Below, in pieces: positions 35,237 through 44,375 of a stretch of 64,000 nt of DNA. Every line of letters begins with the position of its first letter. Positions within the stretch are counted from its first letter, which is position 1. Where the stretch lies: NCBI GenBank assembly GCA_021732005.1, contig JAKFVT010000059.1, forward strand, positions 186,001-250,000. The letters run 5' to 3'. The notes beneath the pieces were generated by a model that made no database searches, had not been told where the DNA came from, and worked only from the letters and a program-made list of their open reading frames with translations. The DNA comes from Mycobacterium sp. (GTDB taxonomy: Bacteria; Actinomycetota; Actinomycetes; Mycobacteriales; Mycobacteriaceae). The position numbers and the translations under genes were made by a program.

Positions 35237-35994
35237 CCCGCTCCGGTACAGATCGTCAGGCCGCGGCCGGTGCGTTCGCGGACCTGCGAGCCGTTCACCG
35301 ACACGCTGCAGGTCACGTCACGCCCGACATTGACCACCGCGACGCTCGCCGAGGTCCGCGCCGGCGACGACAGGCTGACTTCCTTGCTCCACGGCAGCAT
35401 CACGTTGAACTCGGTCTGCATGATGCCGCCGGTGTCGACGTAGGTGATGTTGATCGCGCGGCCGTCACCGGAAACCGTGTAGACGACGGTGTCGGTGCCC
35501 GTCGGGCTGGTGGTGTCGGTGGGTAGCGGCGCCGCGGTACCCGGTGCGCCGCTGGTCGTCGGCAGCGTGGGCCGCGTCGTCGACGGCACCAGGGTGGTGG
35601 CCCGCGGCGCGGTCGTCGTCTCCGACAGCGGTGGCAGCGGCGCCACCACGGTGGACTCCCTGGCCGAGCTGGTCACGATCACCAGGGCGATCACCAGTCC
35701 CACCACAAGCAGCACCGCGACCCCCGCGGCGATCCACAACCACTTCGGCGACTTGGGCGGGCCCGGTGGCGGCGTGGGTGGCTCGCTGGGCGGATAGCCG
35801 CCGCCTTGATGCCAGTAGGACGGCAGCTGTTCAGTGGGCTGCATCGTCGGCGGCACGCCGCCCTGACCGTAGCCGGGGCTGCCGTAGCCGGGTCCGTAAT
35901 ACTGACCGGAGTAGGCGGGATCTGTGCTCGGCGGATAACCATTGCCCGCCGACTGCGTCGGGTCAGACCACTCTGGTCGACGCGGATCGTTCAT
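35233..35994 (-). CDS. MmpS-like proline-rich membrane protein, Rv2507 homologue
   Basis: 253 residues. A Pro/Gly/Tyr-rich cytosolic part (residues 1-80) leads to one membrane helix at about 84-108, then a Thr/Pro-rich linker and a C-terminal extracytoplasmic domain like that of MmpS proteins (VVYTVSGDGRAINITYVD, LPWSKEV, CSVSVNG). MmpS domains assist MmpL lipid exporters, but no MmpL gene is near. ATG at 35994 with GAGGTGG upstream; the frame is open to 36255 without support. Its stop shares TTAG with the MFS stop. Confidence 0.85.
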   Translation of the reverse strand: MNDPRRPEWSDPTQSAGNGYPPSTDPAYSGQYYGPGYGSPGYGQGGVPPTMQPTEQLPSYWHQGGGYPPSEPPTPPPGPPKSPKWLWIAAGVAVLLVVGLVIALVIVTSSARESTVVAPLPPLSETTTAPRATTLVPSTTRPTLPTTSGAPGTAAPLPTDTTSPTGTDTVVYTVSGDGRAINITYVDTGGIMQTEFNVMLPWSKEVSLSSPARTSASVAVVNVGRDVTCSVSVNGSQVRERTGRGLTICTGAG

Positions 35995-36128
35995 TCCCAC
36001 CTCATGCTTGCAGGCTACCTGCGAGTGGCAGCGCGGGTTTAATGCCTGTTGCTCAGCACAGTGTTTACCACCGGTGGGCGACGTGGAACGTGTTACGGAG
36101 TAAGAGGAACCAAAGAAAGTGAGGTGGC

Positions 36129-38012
36129 GTGGAACCCGACGTGCGCGCGACGTATGGCGCATCCCTGTCGCCGGACGCGACGGCATTCGCCCATATCGTC
36201 GACGACGGCGGATATCCGCGCGCCGTTCAGCGGTTCCTGCGGGGCTGGCGGGCAAGTTCGTCCCGCGACGTGGAATTGCCGGTTGAGGGGCCAGTGACCA
36301 GGGTCATCCATTCGGCCGACGGGCACTGGCTGGCCTGCCAGGTCGCCCCCGAGGGCAGCACCCGGAGCCAGATCTGGGTGGTCACCACCGACCCCGACGA
36401 CCGGATGGCCCGCCGTATCGACGGCATGGGTTTCGACGGGATGGCCGGCACGGCCGAGCTGATCGCCTGGGACGGCACCCGGGTGTGCGCGATCCTCACC
36501 GGTGAGGACGGCATCGGCCAGTCCAGCCTGATCGACCCGGCCGACGGCAGCGTGACGGTGTTGGATCGGCGTTCCGGCGGCCGGCTGGTGGACGCCTGGG
36601 CCGGGTCGGCGTTGATCAGGGTCGGCCCTCGCGGCTATCGCGAGCTGATCATGCTGACCGGTCCGACCGAAATCGCTTTGCTGCCTTCAGATCCCGGCTC
36701 GTCGACGGACATGGGCGTGATCTTGGACGATCACCATCCGCGGCGACTGCGCTCCGGTCCGGATGGTGAGCACACCACGCTGTACCACCCGGCCTACACC
36801 TATGGGCCCGACTTCGTCGACGGCTACGTGCGTGCGCTGATCCGCAGCGACAACGGCTCGGACAACAGCCGTCTGCTCGAGGTCACGGTCACCCCCGACG
36901 GCGTCGCGTATCACGTGGTCGCCGAGCGTCGGGGCCACGACCTCGACGAGTTCGTGGTCAGCGATGACCTGTCGACCGTCGCGCTGTTGTGGAACATCAA
37001 CGGCTGCAGCGAGTTACAGATCCTGGAGTATGTCGACAACACGGTGTCCGAACCGATCCCGCTGCCGAATCTGGTGGCGAGCGAACTGTCTATCAGTGCG
37101 GGCGGATCGATGGTCGCGATGACGATCCAGGGCGCCGACCTGCCGCGCACCGTCGAACTGGTCGATCCCCGGTCGCGGGAATGGGAGCGCATCGATCGCA
37201 AGCCCAGCGTGGGCCCGGTTTCGGACCGGCCCAGGCTGCATTTCGTGACCGCACGGGACGGTCGTTCGCTGACGGGCTGGTTGTATTGCCCGCCGCCCGG
37301 TGTCGAGCAGACCGGCATGATGATTTATCTGCACGGCGGACCGGAAGGTCAGGCCCGCCCATCGCACAGCGAAATCTTCCCCGGATTGCTCGACGAGGGT
37401 ATCGCGGTGTTCGCGCCGAACGTACGGGGTTCGGGTGGGCAGGGCCGGGAATTCGTGCACGCCGACGACAAGGACAAGCGCTTCGCCGCGATCGACGACG
37501 TGGCCGACTGCGCGCGGTACCTCGCCGAGCGTGGTCTGGCCGATCCCACGCGAATCGCCTGCGCGGGTTGGTCTTACGGTGGCTACCTCACGATGGCGGC
37601 GCTGGCGTTCCATCCTGATCTGTTCGTGGCGGGCGTCAGCATTTGCGGAATGAGCGATCTGGGGACGTTCTATCGCACCACCGAGCCGTGGATCGCGGCG
37701 GCGTCCTATGCCGAGTACGGGCACCCCATCGCCGATCGGGACCTTCTCGACGCGCTCTCTCCGCTGCAGCGGGTGGATGCACTGACCGCGCCGTTGCTGT
37801 TGGTGCACGGCGGCACCGACACCAACGTTCCGGTCAGTGAATCCGAGCAAATGGTCGAGGCGTTGCGTGCCCGTGGCCGAACGGTGCGCTATCTGCTCTT
37901 CGCCGACGACGGCCACGAGATCGTCAAACGCGAGAACCATGCCGCGCTGGCTCGAGCCGTCGCTGATTGGCTGGCCATGGCGTTCGAGCGCAGCGAAATC
38001 CGAAAGGTTTAG
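36129..38012 (+). CDS. S9-family serine peptidase (acylaminoacyl-peptidase/prolyl oligopeptidase type)
   Basis: 627-residue cytosolic peptidase. An N-terminal beta-propeller of about 390 residues covers an alpha/beta hydrolase. Catalytic Ser482 is in GWSYGGY, Asp in VHGGTDTNVP and His in DDGHEIV. The oxyanion region is IYLHGGPEGQ. It cleaves short peptides or acyl-amino acids. GTG at 36129 with GAGG close upstream. In M. tuberculosis no such gene lies between Rv2507 and Rv2506, so this is an insertion in the conserved order. Two small membrane-protein genes follow on the same strand. Confidence 0.9.
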   Translation: MEPDVRATYGASLSPDATAFAHIVDDGGYPRAVQRFLRGWRASSSRDVELPVEGPVTRVIHSADGHWLACQVAPEGSTRSQIWVVTTDPDDRMARRIDGMGFDGMAGTAELIAWDGTRVCAILTGEDGIGQSSLIDPADGSVTVLDRRSGGRLVDAWAGSALIRVGPRGYRELIMLTGPTEIALLPSDPGSSTDMGVILDDHHPRRLRSGPDGEHTTLYHPAYTYGPDFVDGYVRALIRSDNGSDNSRLLEVTVTPDGVAYHVVAERRGHDLDEFVVSDDLSTVALLWNINGCSELQILEYVDNTVSEPIPLPNLVASELSISAGGSMVAMTIQGADLPRTVELVDPRSREWERIDRKPSVGPVSDRPRLHFVTARDGRSLTGWLYCPPPGVEQTGMMIYLHGGPEGQARPSHSEIFPGLLDEGIAVFAPNVRGSGGQGREFVHADDKDKRFAAIDDVADCARYLAERGLADPTRIACAGWSYGGYLTMAALAFHPDLFVAGVSICGMSDLGTFYRTTEPWIAAASYAEYGHPIADRDLLDALSPLQRVDALTAPLLLVHGGTDTNVPVSESEQMVEALRARGRTVRYLLFADDGHEIVKRENHAALARAVADWLAMAFERSEIRKV

Positions 38013-38073
38013 GAAACTTTCGGGCGGGTAAACCCTTGTCCGCCAAGTCCTGCGACCATCAAGGAGGCCAACC

Positions 38074-38283
38074 ATGCGAGGCCGCGGAATCATAGGCGTG
38101 ATCGTAATCGTGTGGCTGCTGATCGGAGTTTTCGCTACCTGGCAGCGCGGTTACTTCTCGAATAGTGAAACCAACTGCGCTACCGCGGGGTCCATCGCTC
38201 TGACGGTGGTTGCGGGACCGCTCAATTACGGCGGGGTCAATCCCAAGGTTGCCAGCTGCAACCTGCCGCAACCCAGTCAGTAG
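38074..38283 (+). CDS. small single-helix membrane protein, 69 residues
   Basis: Starts MRGRG, then one membrane helix (IIGVIVIVWLLIGVFATW, residues 6-23), then an outer part with two Cys (TNCATAG and KVASCNLP) that could form a disulfide. A near-perfect AAGGAGG lies 6 nt before the ATG. Function unknown. It sits 61 nt after the S9 peptidase and 40 nt before the next small gene. Confidence 0.85.
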   Translation: MRGRGIIGVIVIVWLLIGVFATWQRGYFSNSETNCATAGSIALTVVAGPLNYGGVNPKVASCNLPQPSQ

Positions 38284-38323
38284 TGGCGAAAACAGTTCAG
38301 CAAGCAAGCATCTGGAGGAAGCA

Positions 38324-38479
38324 ATGATCATTCTCGGAGCAATTCTGCTGATCTTGGGATTCGTCCTGAAGATCCAGATCCTGTGGACAATCGGGGTCAT
38401 CCTGCTGGTGATCGGCGCGGTGCTGTGGCTGCTCGGCGCAGTCGGCCGCCCGGTCGGCGGTAGACGTTCGTGGTATTAG
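38324..38479 (+). CDS. tiny hydrophobic membrane protein, 51 residues (DUF6131-like)
   Basis: 51 residues, almost wholly two hydrophobic helices (IILGAILLILGFVLKIQILW and TIGVILLVIGAVLWLLGAVG) with a short basic tail (GGRRSWY). The pattern is that of the small DUF6131 group of actinobacteria; function is not known. TGGAGGAA lies 4 nt before the ATG. The TAG shares TTAG with the bkaR stop on the other strand. Confidence 0.85.
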   Translation: MIILGAILLILGFVLKIQILWTIGVILLVIGAVLWLLGAVGRPVGGRRSWY

Positions 38480-39144
38480 CCGGTGCTGCGAGCGTGACGG
38501 TCGGCGGAGGATAACGCCGCCACCGTCATCGCCCGGAGTACATCGCGTGAACGCCCCTGGTCGGCTCCCCGTGCCGCCAGGGGCTTCATGCTGTGTGGGG
38601 TCGAGTTGAGCAGACCGAACACCGCGTGCGCCATCAGCCGGGCGTCCGCTTCCGCGGTATCGGGATGCAGCTGGCGCAACACTTCGACCCAGACCTCGAC
38701 ATAGCTGCGCTGGGCCCGGCGCACCTGCCGCTGGGCGGAGGCCGGCAGGTGGGCGAGATCGCGATCCTGGATGCGGATCAGGTCCGACTCACCGAGTGCG
38801 AAGTCGAGGTGGAATTCGATGAGACCGGCGAGCGCGGCCTCCGGTTCGGCTGTCTCGTCGACGACTGCCCGTGCGCCGGCCAGAAGTCGCGTGCTGATGC
38901 CGACCAGGAGTTCGACCAGGAGGGCTTCCTTGTTGGGGAAGTGCCGGTACACGGCCGGCCCGCTGACTCCGGCGGCGGCGCCGATGTCCTCGATCCGCAC
39001 GGTCTGGAAGCCCTTCTCCGCCATCAACCGCTCCGCGGCCGTCAGCAGGGCAGACCGGCGATCCGATTTCTGCCTGCTTCGACGGGTCGACGTGTCGATG
39101 GGGACCCTCCTGGAATGGCTCTGGACGTTTCGGTTAATCTTCAC
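38476..39144 (-). CDS. bkaR: TetR-family repressor BkaR of branched-chain keto-acid catabolism
   Basis: 222 codons in the longest reading. N-terminal helix-turn-helix at about 45-70 (IEDIGAAAGVSGPAVYRHF) and a ligand-binding helical C-terminus. The homologue Rv2506 (BkaR) represses the leucine/branched-chain keto-acid operon that is divergent here too. The start is unclear. The GTG at 39144 falls inside an operator arm, which is odd. AGGAGG lies 6 nt before an ATC at 39099, which would give a 207-residue protein starting IDTSTRRSRQKS. I keep the GTG coordinate but the shorter form is plausible. Confidence 0.88.
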   Translation of the reverse strand: MKINRNVQSHSRRVPIDTSTRRSRQKSDRRSALLTAAERLMAEKGFQTVRIEDIGAAAGVSGPAVYRHFPNKEALLVELLVGISTRLLAGARAVVDETAEPEAALAGLIEFHLDFALGESDLIRIQDRDLAHLPASAQRQVRRAQRSYVEVWVEVLRQLHPDTAEADARLMAHAVFGLLNSTPHSMKPLAARGADQGRSRDVLRAMTVAALSSADRHARSTG

Positions 39145-39173
39145 TAACGTTACATCAGTTAGTCGTCATTAAC
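39133..39173. promoter_or_regulatory. 41-bp nested operator between bkaR and accD1
   Basis: GTTAAT-N4-ACTAAC-N9-GTTAGT-N4-ATTAAC, fully symmetric: inner arms 39143-39148 and 39158-39163, outer arms 39133-39138 and 39168-39173. Two nested dyads of the same centre suggest two repressor dimers. It covers the divergent promoter space of bkaR and the catabolic operon, so BkaR is the likely ligand. Confidence 0.75.
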
Positions 39174-39197
39174 TCAATTCGCGACGGGACATCGACG

Positions 39198-40748
39198 ATG
39201 GCATCACCGGCTGTCAACCGTGAAGCGCATCTGCAGCTGGTCGAGCAGTTGCGCGACAAGCTGGCCACCGCGGCGCTCGGCGGGCCCGAACGCGCCCGCG
39301 AACGCCATGTCGCCCGTGGCAAGCTGCTGCCGCGCGACCGGGTCGACGGGCTGCTGGATCCCGGCAGCGCGCTGCTCGAGGTTGCTCCGCTGGCTGCCGA
39401 CGGCATGTATGACGACGAATGCCCCGCGGCCGGGATCATCACCGGCATCGGTCGGGTCTCCGGGCGGGAGTGCATGGTCGTTGCCAACGACGCGACGGTC
39501 AAAGGTGGCACCTACTACCCGGTGACGGTCAAGAAGCACCTGCGCGCGCAGGAGATCGCGCTGCAGAACCGCCTGCCATGCATCTACCTCGTGGATTCCG
39601 GCGGCGCGTTCCTACCCCGCCAGGACGAAGTGTTCCCCGACCGCGATCACTTCGGCCGCATCTTCTTCAACCAGGCCACCATGAGTGCGGCCGGCATCCC
39701 GCAGATCGCCGCCGTGCTCGGCAGCTGCACCGCCGGCGGCGCCTACGTTCCCGCGATGAGTGACGAGGCGGTGATCGTCCGCAACCAGGGCACCATCTTC
39801 CTGGGCGGCCCGCCCCTGGTGAAGGCCGCCACCGGTGAGGTGGTCACGGCCGAAGAACTCGGCGGCGGTGACCTGCACTCCAAGACTTCCGGCGTGACCG
39901 ACCACCTCGCCCACGACGACCGGGACGCCCTGCGCATCGTGCGTCGGATCGTCGCCACGCTGGGTCCGCGTGAGTCGCGGCCATGGGATGTGCGTCCCCC
40001 CGTCGAGCCGATCGCCGACCAGCACGAGCTCTACGACGTCGTCCCCGTCGACTCGCGGGTGCCCTACGACGTGCACGAGGTGATCACGCGCATCGTCGAC
40101 GGCGGTGAATTCAGTGAATTCAAAGCCGAATACGGCACCACGCTGGTCACCGGATTCGCACATATCCACGGTCATCCGGTCGGCATCGTCGCCAACAACG
40201 GCGTGCTGTTCGGTGAATCTGCCCTCAAGGGAGCGCATTTCATCGAACTGTGCGACAAGCGGATGGTGCCGCTGCTGTTCCTGCAGAACATCACCGGCTT
40301 CATGGTCGGCCGTGACTACGAGGCCGGCGGCATCGCCAAACACGGCGCCAAGATGGTGACGGCGGTGGCCTGCGCCCGAGTGCCCAAGCTGACCGTCGTG
40401 ATCGGCGGCTCGTACGGTGCGGGCAACTACTCGATGTGCGGGCGGGCCTACTCGCCGCGGTTCCTCTGGATGTGGCCCAATGCCCGGATCTCGGTGATGG
40501 GCGGCGAACAGGCCGCCTCGGTGCTGGCCACGGTGCGCGGTGACATGACCCCCGAGGAATCCGAGGCCTTCAAGGCGCCGATCCGCGAACAGTACGAACA
40601 CCAGGGCAACCCGTACTACTCGACCGCACGGCTGTGGGACGACGGCGTCATCGATCCTGCCGACACCAGAACTGTTCTGGGACTGGCACTCTCGGTGACC
40701 GCCAACGCTCCCGTCGAGGCCGTCTCCTACGGCGTCTTCAGGATGTGA
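39198..40748 (+). CDS. accD1: acyl-CoA carboxylase carboxyltransferase subunit AccD1 (3-methylcrotonyl-CoA carboxylase beta)
   Basis: 516 residues with the two carboxyltransferase halves. The N half has GGTYYPVTVKKHLRAQEIA and SGGAFLPRQDEVFPD; the C half has NNGVLFGESALKGAHF, GGSYGAGNYSMCGRAYSPRF and WMWPNARISVMGGEQAA. With AccA1 it carboxylates 3-methylcrotonyl-CoA in leucine breakdown. First gene of the operon, 25 nt after the operator. accA1 starts 2 nt later. The ATG has only a weak ribosome site. Confidence 0.96.
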   Translation: MASPAVNREAHLQLVEQLRDKLATAALGGPERARERHVARGKLLPRDRVDGLLDPGSALLEVAPLAADGMYDDECPAAGIITGIGRVSGRECMVVANDATVKGGTYYPVTVKKHLRAQEIALQNRLPCIYLVDSGGAFLPRQDEVFPDRDHFGRIFFNQATMSAAGIPQIAAVLGSCTAGGAYVPAMSDEAVIVRNQGTIFLGGPPLVKAATGEVVTAEELGGGDLHSKTSGVTDHLAHDDRDALRIVRRIVATLGPRESRPWDVRPPVEPIADQHELYDVVPVDSRVPYDVHEVITRIVDGGEFSEFKAEYGTTLVTGFAHIHGHPVGIVANNGVLFGESALKGAHFIELCDKRMVPLLFLQNITGFMVGRDYEAGGIAKHGAKMVTAVACARVPKLTVVIGGSYGAGNYSMCGRAYSPRFLWMWPNARISVMGGEQAASVLATVRGDMTPEESEAFKAPIREQYEHQGNPYYSTARLWDDGVIDPADTRTVLGLALSVTANAPVEAVSYGVFRM

Positions 40749-40750
40749 CC

Positions 40751-42730
40751 ATGTTCAACACTGTGCTTGTCGCCAACCGTGGCGAGATCGCCGTGCGGGT
40801 CATCCGCACCTGCAAGGCGATGGGCATCCGGTCGGTGGCCGTCTACAGCGACGCCGACGCAGGTTCCCGACACGTCACCGAGGCCGACACCGCCGTCCGC
40901 ATCGGGCCGCCGCCGGCCCGGCAGAGCTACCTCGACATCCAGGCAGTCGTCGACGCGGCGCTGCGTACCGGCGCCCAGGCTGTCCACCCCGGCTACGGCT
41001 TCCTTTCGGAGAACTCCGAATTCGCTGCGGCGCTGGAACAGGCCGGGCTTGCGTTCATCGGGCCACCGTCGGCCGCGATCCGCACCATGGGCGACAAGAT
41101 CGCCGCCAAGGCGACGGTGTCGAAGTTCGGTGTCCCGGTGGTGCCGGGCATCGCCCGGCCGGGCCTGACCGACGCCGAACTCATCGAGGCCGCCGGGGAC
41201 ATCGGTTTCCCGATCCTGGTCAAGCCGTCCGCCGGTGGTGGCGGTAAAGGCATGCGACGAGTCGACGGCGCGGCCGACCTGCCTGCGGCGCTGGCCGCCG
41301 CACGACGAGAATCCGCGGCAGCTTTCGGCGACGACACACTGTTTCTGGAGCGGTTTGTGTTGCGGCCCAGGCACATCGAAGTGCAGGTGCTCGCCGACAG
41401 TTTCGGCAACGTCGTGCACTTCGGCGAGCGTGAGTGCAGCCTGCAGCGCCGCCATCAGAAGGTCATCGAGGAGGCGCCGTCGCCGCTGCTGGACCCGCAG
41501 ACCCGCGCCCGGATCGGCGCGGCGGCCTGCGACACCGCCCGCAGCGTCGACTACGTCGGCGCGGGCACCGTCGAGTTCATCGTCTCCGCCGACAAGCCCG
41601 ACGAGTTCTTCTTCATGGAGATGAACACCCGCCTCCAGGTGGAGCATCCGGTCACCGAGATGGTCACCGGGTACGACCTCGTCGAGTGGCAGGTCCGCGT
41701 CGCGGCAGGGGAGAAGCTGCCCTTCACCTCCGACGACATCCCCCTGACCGGGCACGCCATCGAAGCGCGCGTGTATGCCGAGGATCCCGGTGCCGGCTTC
41801 CTGCCGACCGGTGGTCCGGTGCTGGGATTGCTCGAACCGTCAGGTGACGGTGTGCGGGTGGATTCCGGTTTGGCCCAAGGGATGACGATCGGCAGCGACT
41901 ACGACCCGATGTTGTCGAAGGTCATCGCCTACGGCGCGGACCGCGCGGCCGCGCTGCGTACCCTCGACCGGGCGCTGTCGCAGACCGCGGTGCTCGGCGT
42001 GGGCACCAACATCGAGTTCCTGCGTTTCCTGCTGGCCGACGACGATGTGGCCGCGGGCCGGCTCGACACCGGCCTGATCGACCGGACCCCGTTCACTCCC
42101 GAACCGGCCGGCGATGATGCGTTCGTCGCCGCGGCGGCCCACCGCTGGTTGAAGCGCTGGCCGTCGGCTCCGGCGGACCCCTGGGATGTGCCGTCGGGCT
42201 GGCGGGTCGGCGCGCCCGCACCCACCGGCATTCGGCTGCGATCCGGCGACCGCACCGACCACGTCCACATCACCGGAGATCCTGCCGGGGCTATCGCCCG
42301 CATCGAGGATGGCGAAAGCCATTCACTGTCTGCCGAATTGGACGACAACCAGCTTGCCGTCACAGTTGACGGCATTCGCAGCCTGTACACCGTGGCTGTC
42401 GACGGCGACCAGATCTGGCTGGCCGGCGGTGGTCGCTCGCTGGTGCTGGAGGAAGTGCGCGAGGCGCCGGTACGCCCGGACGATGAGCACAGCGGCGACG
42501 CTGAACTCGTCAGCCCCATGCCCGGATCGGTGGTGGCGGTGGGCGTTTCCAACGGTGACGACGTCACCGCAGGCACGGTGGTGGTCGCCGTCGAGGCGAT
42601 GAAGATGGAGCACTCGCTCACCGCGCCGGTCGACGGGATTGTCGAACTCCATGTCGCCGTCGGCGATCAGGTCAAAGTGGGGCAGCTGCTGGCCAAGGTC
42701 ACAGCCAGAGAAGAGAAAGCACAATCATGA
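40751..42730 (+). CDS. accA1: biotin-dependent acyl-CoA carboxylase alpha subunit AccA1
   Basis: 659 residues. Biotin carboxylase domain at 1-450 (VLVANRGEIAVRVIRTCKAMG, KPSAGGGGKGMR, FFMEMNTRLQVEHPVTE), a linker BT domain, and a C-terminal biotin carrier domain with EAMKMEHS, in which Lys618 carries biotin. Works with AccD1 as 3-methylcrotonyl-CoA carboxylase. ATG at 40751, 2 nt after accD1; upstream open frame to 40634 is not used. Ends with an ATGA overlap into fadE19. Confidence 0.96.
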   Translation: MFNTVLVANRGEIAVRVIRTCKAMGIRSVAVYSDADAGSRHVTEADTAVRIGPPPARQSYLDIQAVVDAALRTGAQAVHPGYGFLSENSEFAAALEQAGLAFIGPPSAAIRTMGDKIAAKATVSKFGVPVVPGIARPGLTDAELIEAAGDIGFPILVKPSAGGGGKGMRRVDGAADLPAALAAARRESAAAFGDDTLFLERFVLRPRHIEVQVLADSFGNVVHFGERECSLQRRHQKVIEEAPSPLLDPQTRARIGAAACDTARSVDYVGAGTVEFIVSADKPDEFFFMEMNTRLQVEHPVTEMVTGYDLVEWQVRVAAGEKLPFTSDDIPLTGHAIEARVYAEDPGAGFLPTGGPVLGLLEPSGDGVRVDSGLAQGMTIGSDYDPMLSKVIAYGADRAAALRTLDRALSQTAVLGVGTNIEFLRFLLADDDVAAGRLDTGLIDRTPFTPEPAGDDAFVAAAAHRWLKRWPSAPADPWDVPSGWRVGAPAPTGIRLRSGDRTDHVHITGDPAGAIARIEDGESHSLSAELDDNQLAVTVDGIRSLYTVAVDGDQIWLAGGGRSLVLEEVREAPVRPDDEHSGDAELVSPMPGSVVAVGVSNGDDVTAGTVVVAVEAMKMEHSLTAPVDGIVELHVAVGDQVKVGQLLAKVTAREEKAQS

Positions 42731-43887
42731 CTGACTTCCTTTCCACGGGAACACTTCCCGACGAGTACGCACAGCTCGCCAAGACGGTGCGTGACTTCGC
42801 CCAGACCGTCGCGGCCCCGGTGGCGGCCGAACACGATGCCCAGCACACGTTTCCGTACGAAGTCGTGGCGGGGATGGCCGAGATGGGTCTGTTCGGTCTG
42901 CCGTTCCCCGAGGAGTACGGCGGCATGGGCGGTGATTATTTCGCTCTGTGCCTGGCATTGGAGGAGCTCGGCAAGGTCGACCAGAGCGTCGCGATCACGC
43001 TGGAGGCCGGAGTCTCGCTGGGCGCAATGCCGGTCTACCGGTTCGGCAACGAGGCGCAGAAGCAGGAGTGGCTGCCGCAACTGACCAGCGGCCAGGCCCT
43101 TGGCGCGTTCGGGCTGACGGAGGCGGGTGGTGGCACCGACGCAGGCGCCACCAAGACGGCGGCGAAATTGGACGATGGGCACTGGGTCATCAATGGCACC
43201 AAGCAGTTCATCACCAACTCCGGCACCGACATCACCCGGCTGGTGACCGTCACCGCGGTCACCGGTGGCTCCGGCGACAACCGCGAGATTTCCTCGATCC
43301 TGGTGCCGGTGCCAACCCCAGGCTTCACCGCCGAGCCGGCCTACGACAAGGTGGGCTGGAACGCCTCCGACACTCATCCGCTGACCTTCGACGACGTTCG
43401 GGTGCCGGAGGAGAACCTGCTCGGTGAACGCGGTCGCGGTTATGCCAACTTCCTGCGGATCCTCGACGAGGGCCGGATCGCGATCGCCGCCCTGTCGGTC
43501 GGCGCGGCGCAGGGCTGTGTCGACGAGAGCGTGAAGTACGCCAACGAGCGGGCCGCCTTCGGCCAGCCGATCGGGAAGTACCAGGCTATCGAGTTCAAGA
43601 TCGCCCGGATGGAGGCCCGCGCGCACGCGGCCCGCGCCGCCTACTACGACGCGGCGGCGCTGATGCTGGCCGGTAAGCCGTTCAAGAAGGAGGCGGCTAT
43701 CGCCAAGCTGGTGGCCAGCGAGGCGGCCATGGACAACGCCCGCGACGCGACCCAGATCCACGGCGGCTACGGTTTCATGAACGAATACCCGGTCGCCCGG
43801 CACTATCGGGACAGCAAGATCCTCGAAATCGGGGAAGGGACAACCGAGGTGCAGCTGATGGTCATCGCCCGGCAGATGGGAATGTAG
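42727..43887 (+). CDS. fadE19: acyl-CoA dehydrogenase FadE19 (isovaleryl-CoA dehydrogenase type)
   Basis: 386-residue FAD enzyme. FGLTEAGGGTDAGATKT and KQFITNSGTDIT are the flavin and substrate loops; the C-terminus has QIHGGYGFMNEYPVARHYRDSKI with EIGEGTTEVQ. The catalytic Glu position fits isovaleryl-CoA dehydrogenases (YQAIEFKIARMEAR). By place in the leucine operon it oxidises isovaleryl-CoA to 3-methylcrotonyl-CoA, the substrate of AccA1/AccD1. Its ATG overlaps the accA1 TGA and its TAG overlaps the next GTG by one base. Confidence 0.94.
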   Translation: MTDFLSTGTLPDEYAQLAKTVRDFAQTVAAPVAAEHDAQHTFPYEVVAGMAEMGLFGLPFPEEYGGMGGDYFALCLALEELGKVDQSVAITLEAGVSLGAMPVYRFGNEAQKQEWLPQLTSGQALGAFGLTEAGGGTDAGATKTAAKLDDGHWVINGTKQFITNSGTDITRLVTVTAVTGGSGDNREISSILVPVPTPGFTAEPAYDKVGWNASDTHPLTFDDVRVPEENLLGERGRGYANFLRILDEGRIAIAALSVGAAQGCVDESVKYANERAAFGQPIGKYQAIEFKIARMEARAHAARAAYYDAAALMLAGKPFKKEAAIAKLVASEAAMDNARDATQIHGGYGFMNEYPVARHYRDSKILEIGEGTTEVQLMVIARQMGM

Positions 43888-44375
43888 TGAGCGAGTCGCC
43901 CGAGGAGAAGGTCGTCGTTCAACGCGGCCTGTGGTACGAGGAGTTCGAACTCGGGGTGCGCTACGTGCACGCCCCCGGCCGCACCATCACCGAGGCCGAC
44001 AACGTCCTGTTCACCACGCTTACGATGAACACCCAGGCGCTGCATCTGGATGCGGCGTTCTCCGACGCTTTGCCGCCGTTCAACCAGCGGCTGGTGAACT
44101 CGATGTTCACGCTGTCCACGTTGGTCGGCCTGTCGGTCACGCAGCTGACACAGGGCACCATCGTCGGGAACCTCGGTTTCTCCGACATCGCTTTCCCCAA
44201 GCCGCTTTTCCACGGCGACACGATGTACGCCGAGACCGTCGTCACCGACAAGCGGGAGTCCAAGAGCCGCCCCGGTGAGGGCATCGTCACGTTCGCTCAC
44301 ACCGCGCGCAACCAGCACGGTGACATCGTCGCGACCGCCAGCCGCAAGACCATGGTCCGAAAGAAGCCCACCTGA
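43887..44375 (+). CDS. MaoC-family enoyl-CoA hydratase, Rv2499c homologue
   Basis: 162 residues with the hot-dog fold. WYEEFELGVRYVHAPGRTI opens it, and TITEADNVLFTTLTMNTQALHLD is the hydratase signature (Asp and His of the active site), followed by GNLGFSDIAFPKPLFHGDT. In the leucine route a hydratase is needed to turn 3-methylglutaconyl-CoA into HMG-CoA, and its neighbours on both sides fit this; itaconyl-CoA is another proposed substrate of the M. tuberculosis homologue. GTG start at 43887 in TAGTG. Confidence 0.88.
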   Translation: MSESPEEKVVVQRGLWYEEFELGVRYVHAPGRTITEADNVLFTTLTMNTQALHLDAAFSDALPPFNQRLVNSMFTLSTLVGLSVTQLTQGTIVGNLGFSDIAFPKPLFHGDTMYAETVVTDKRESKSRPGEGIVTFAHTARNQHGDIVATASRKTMVRKKPT

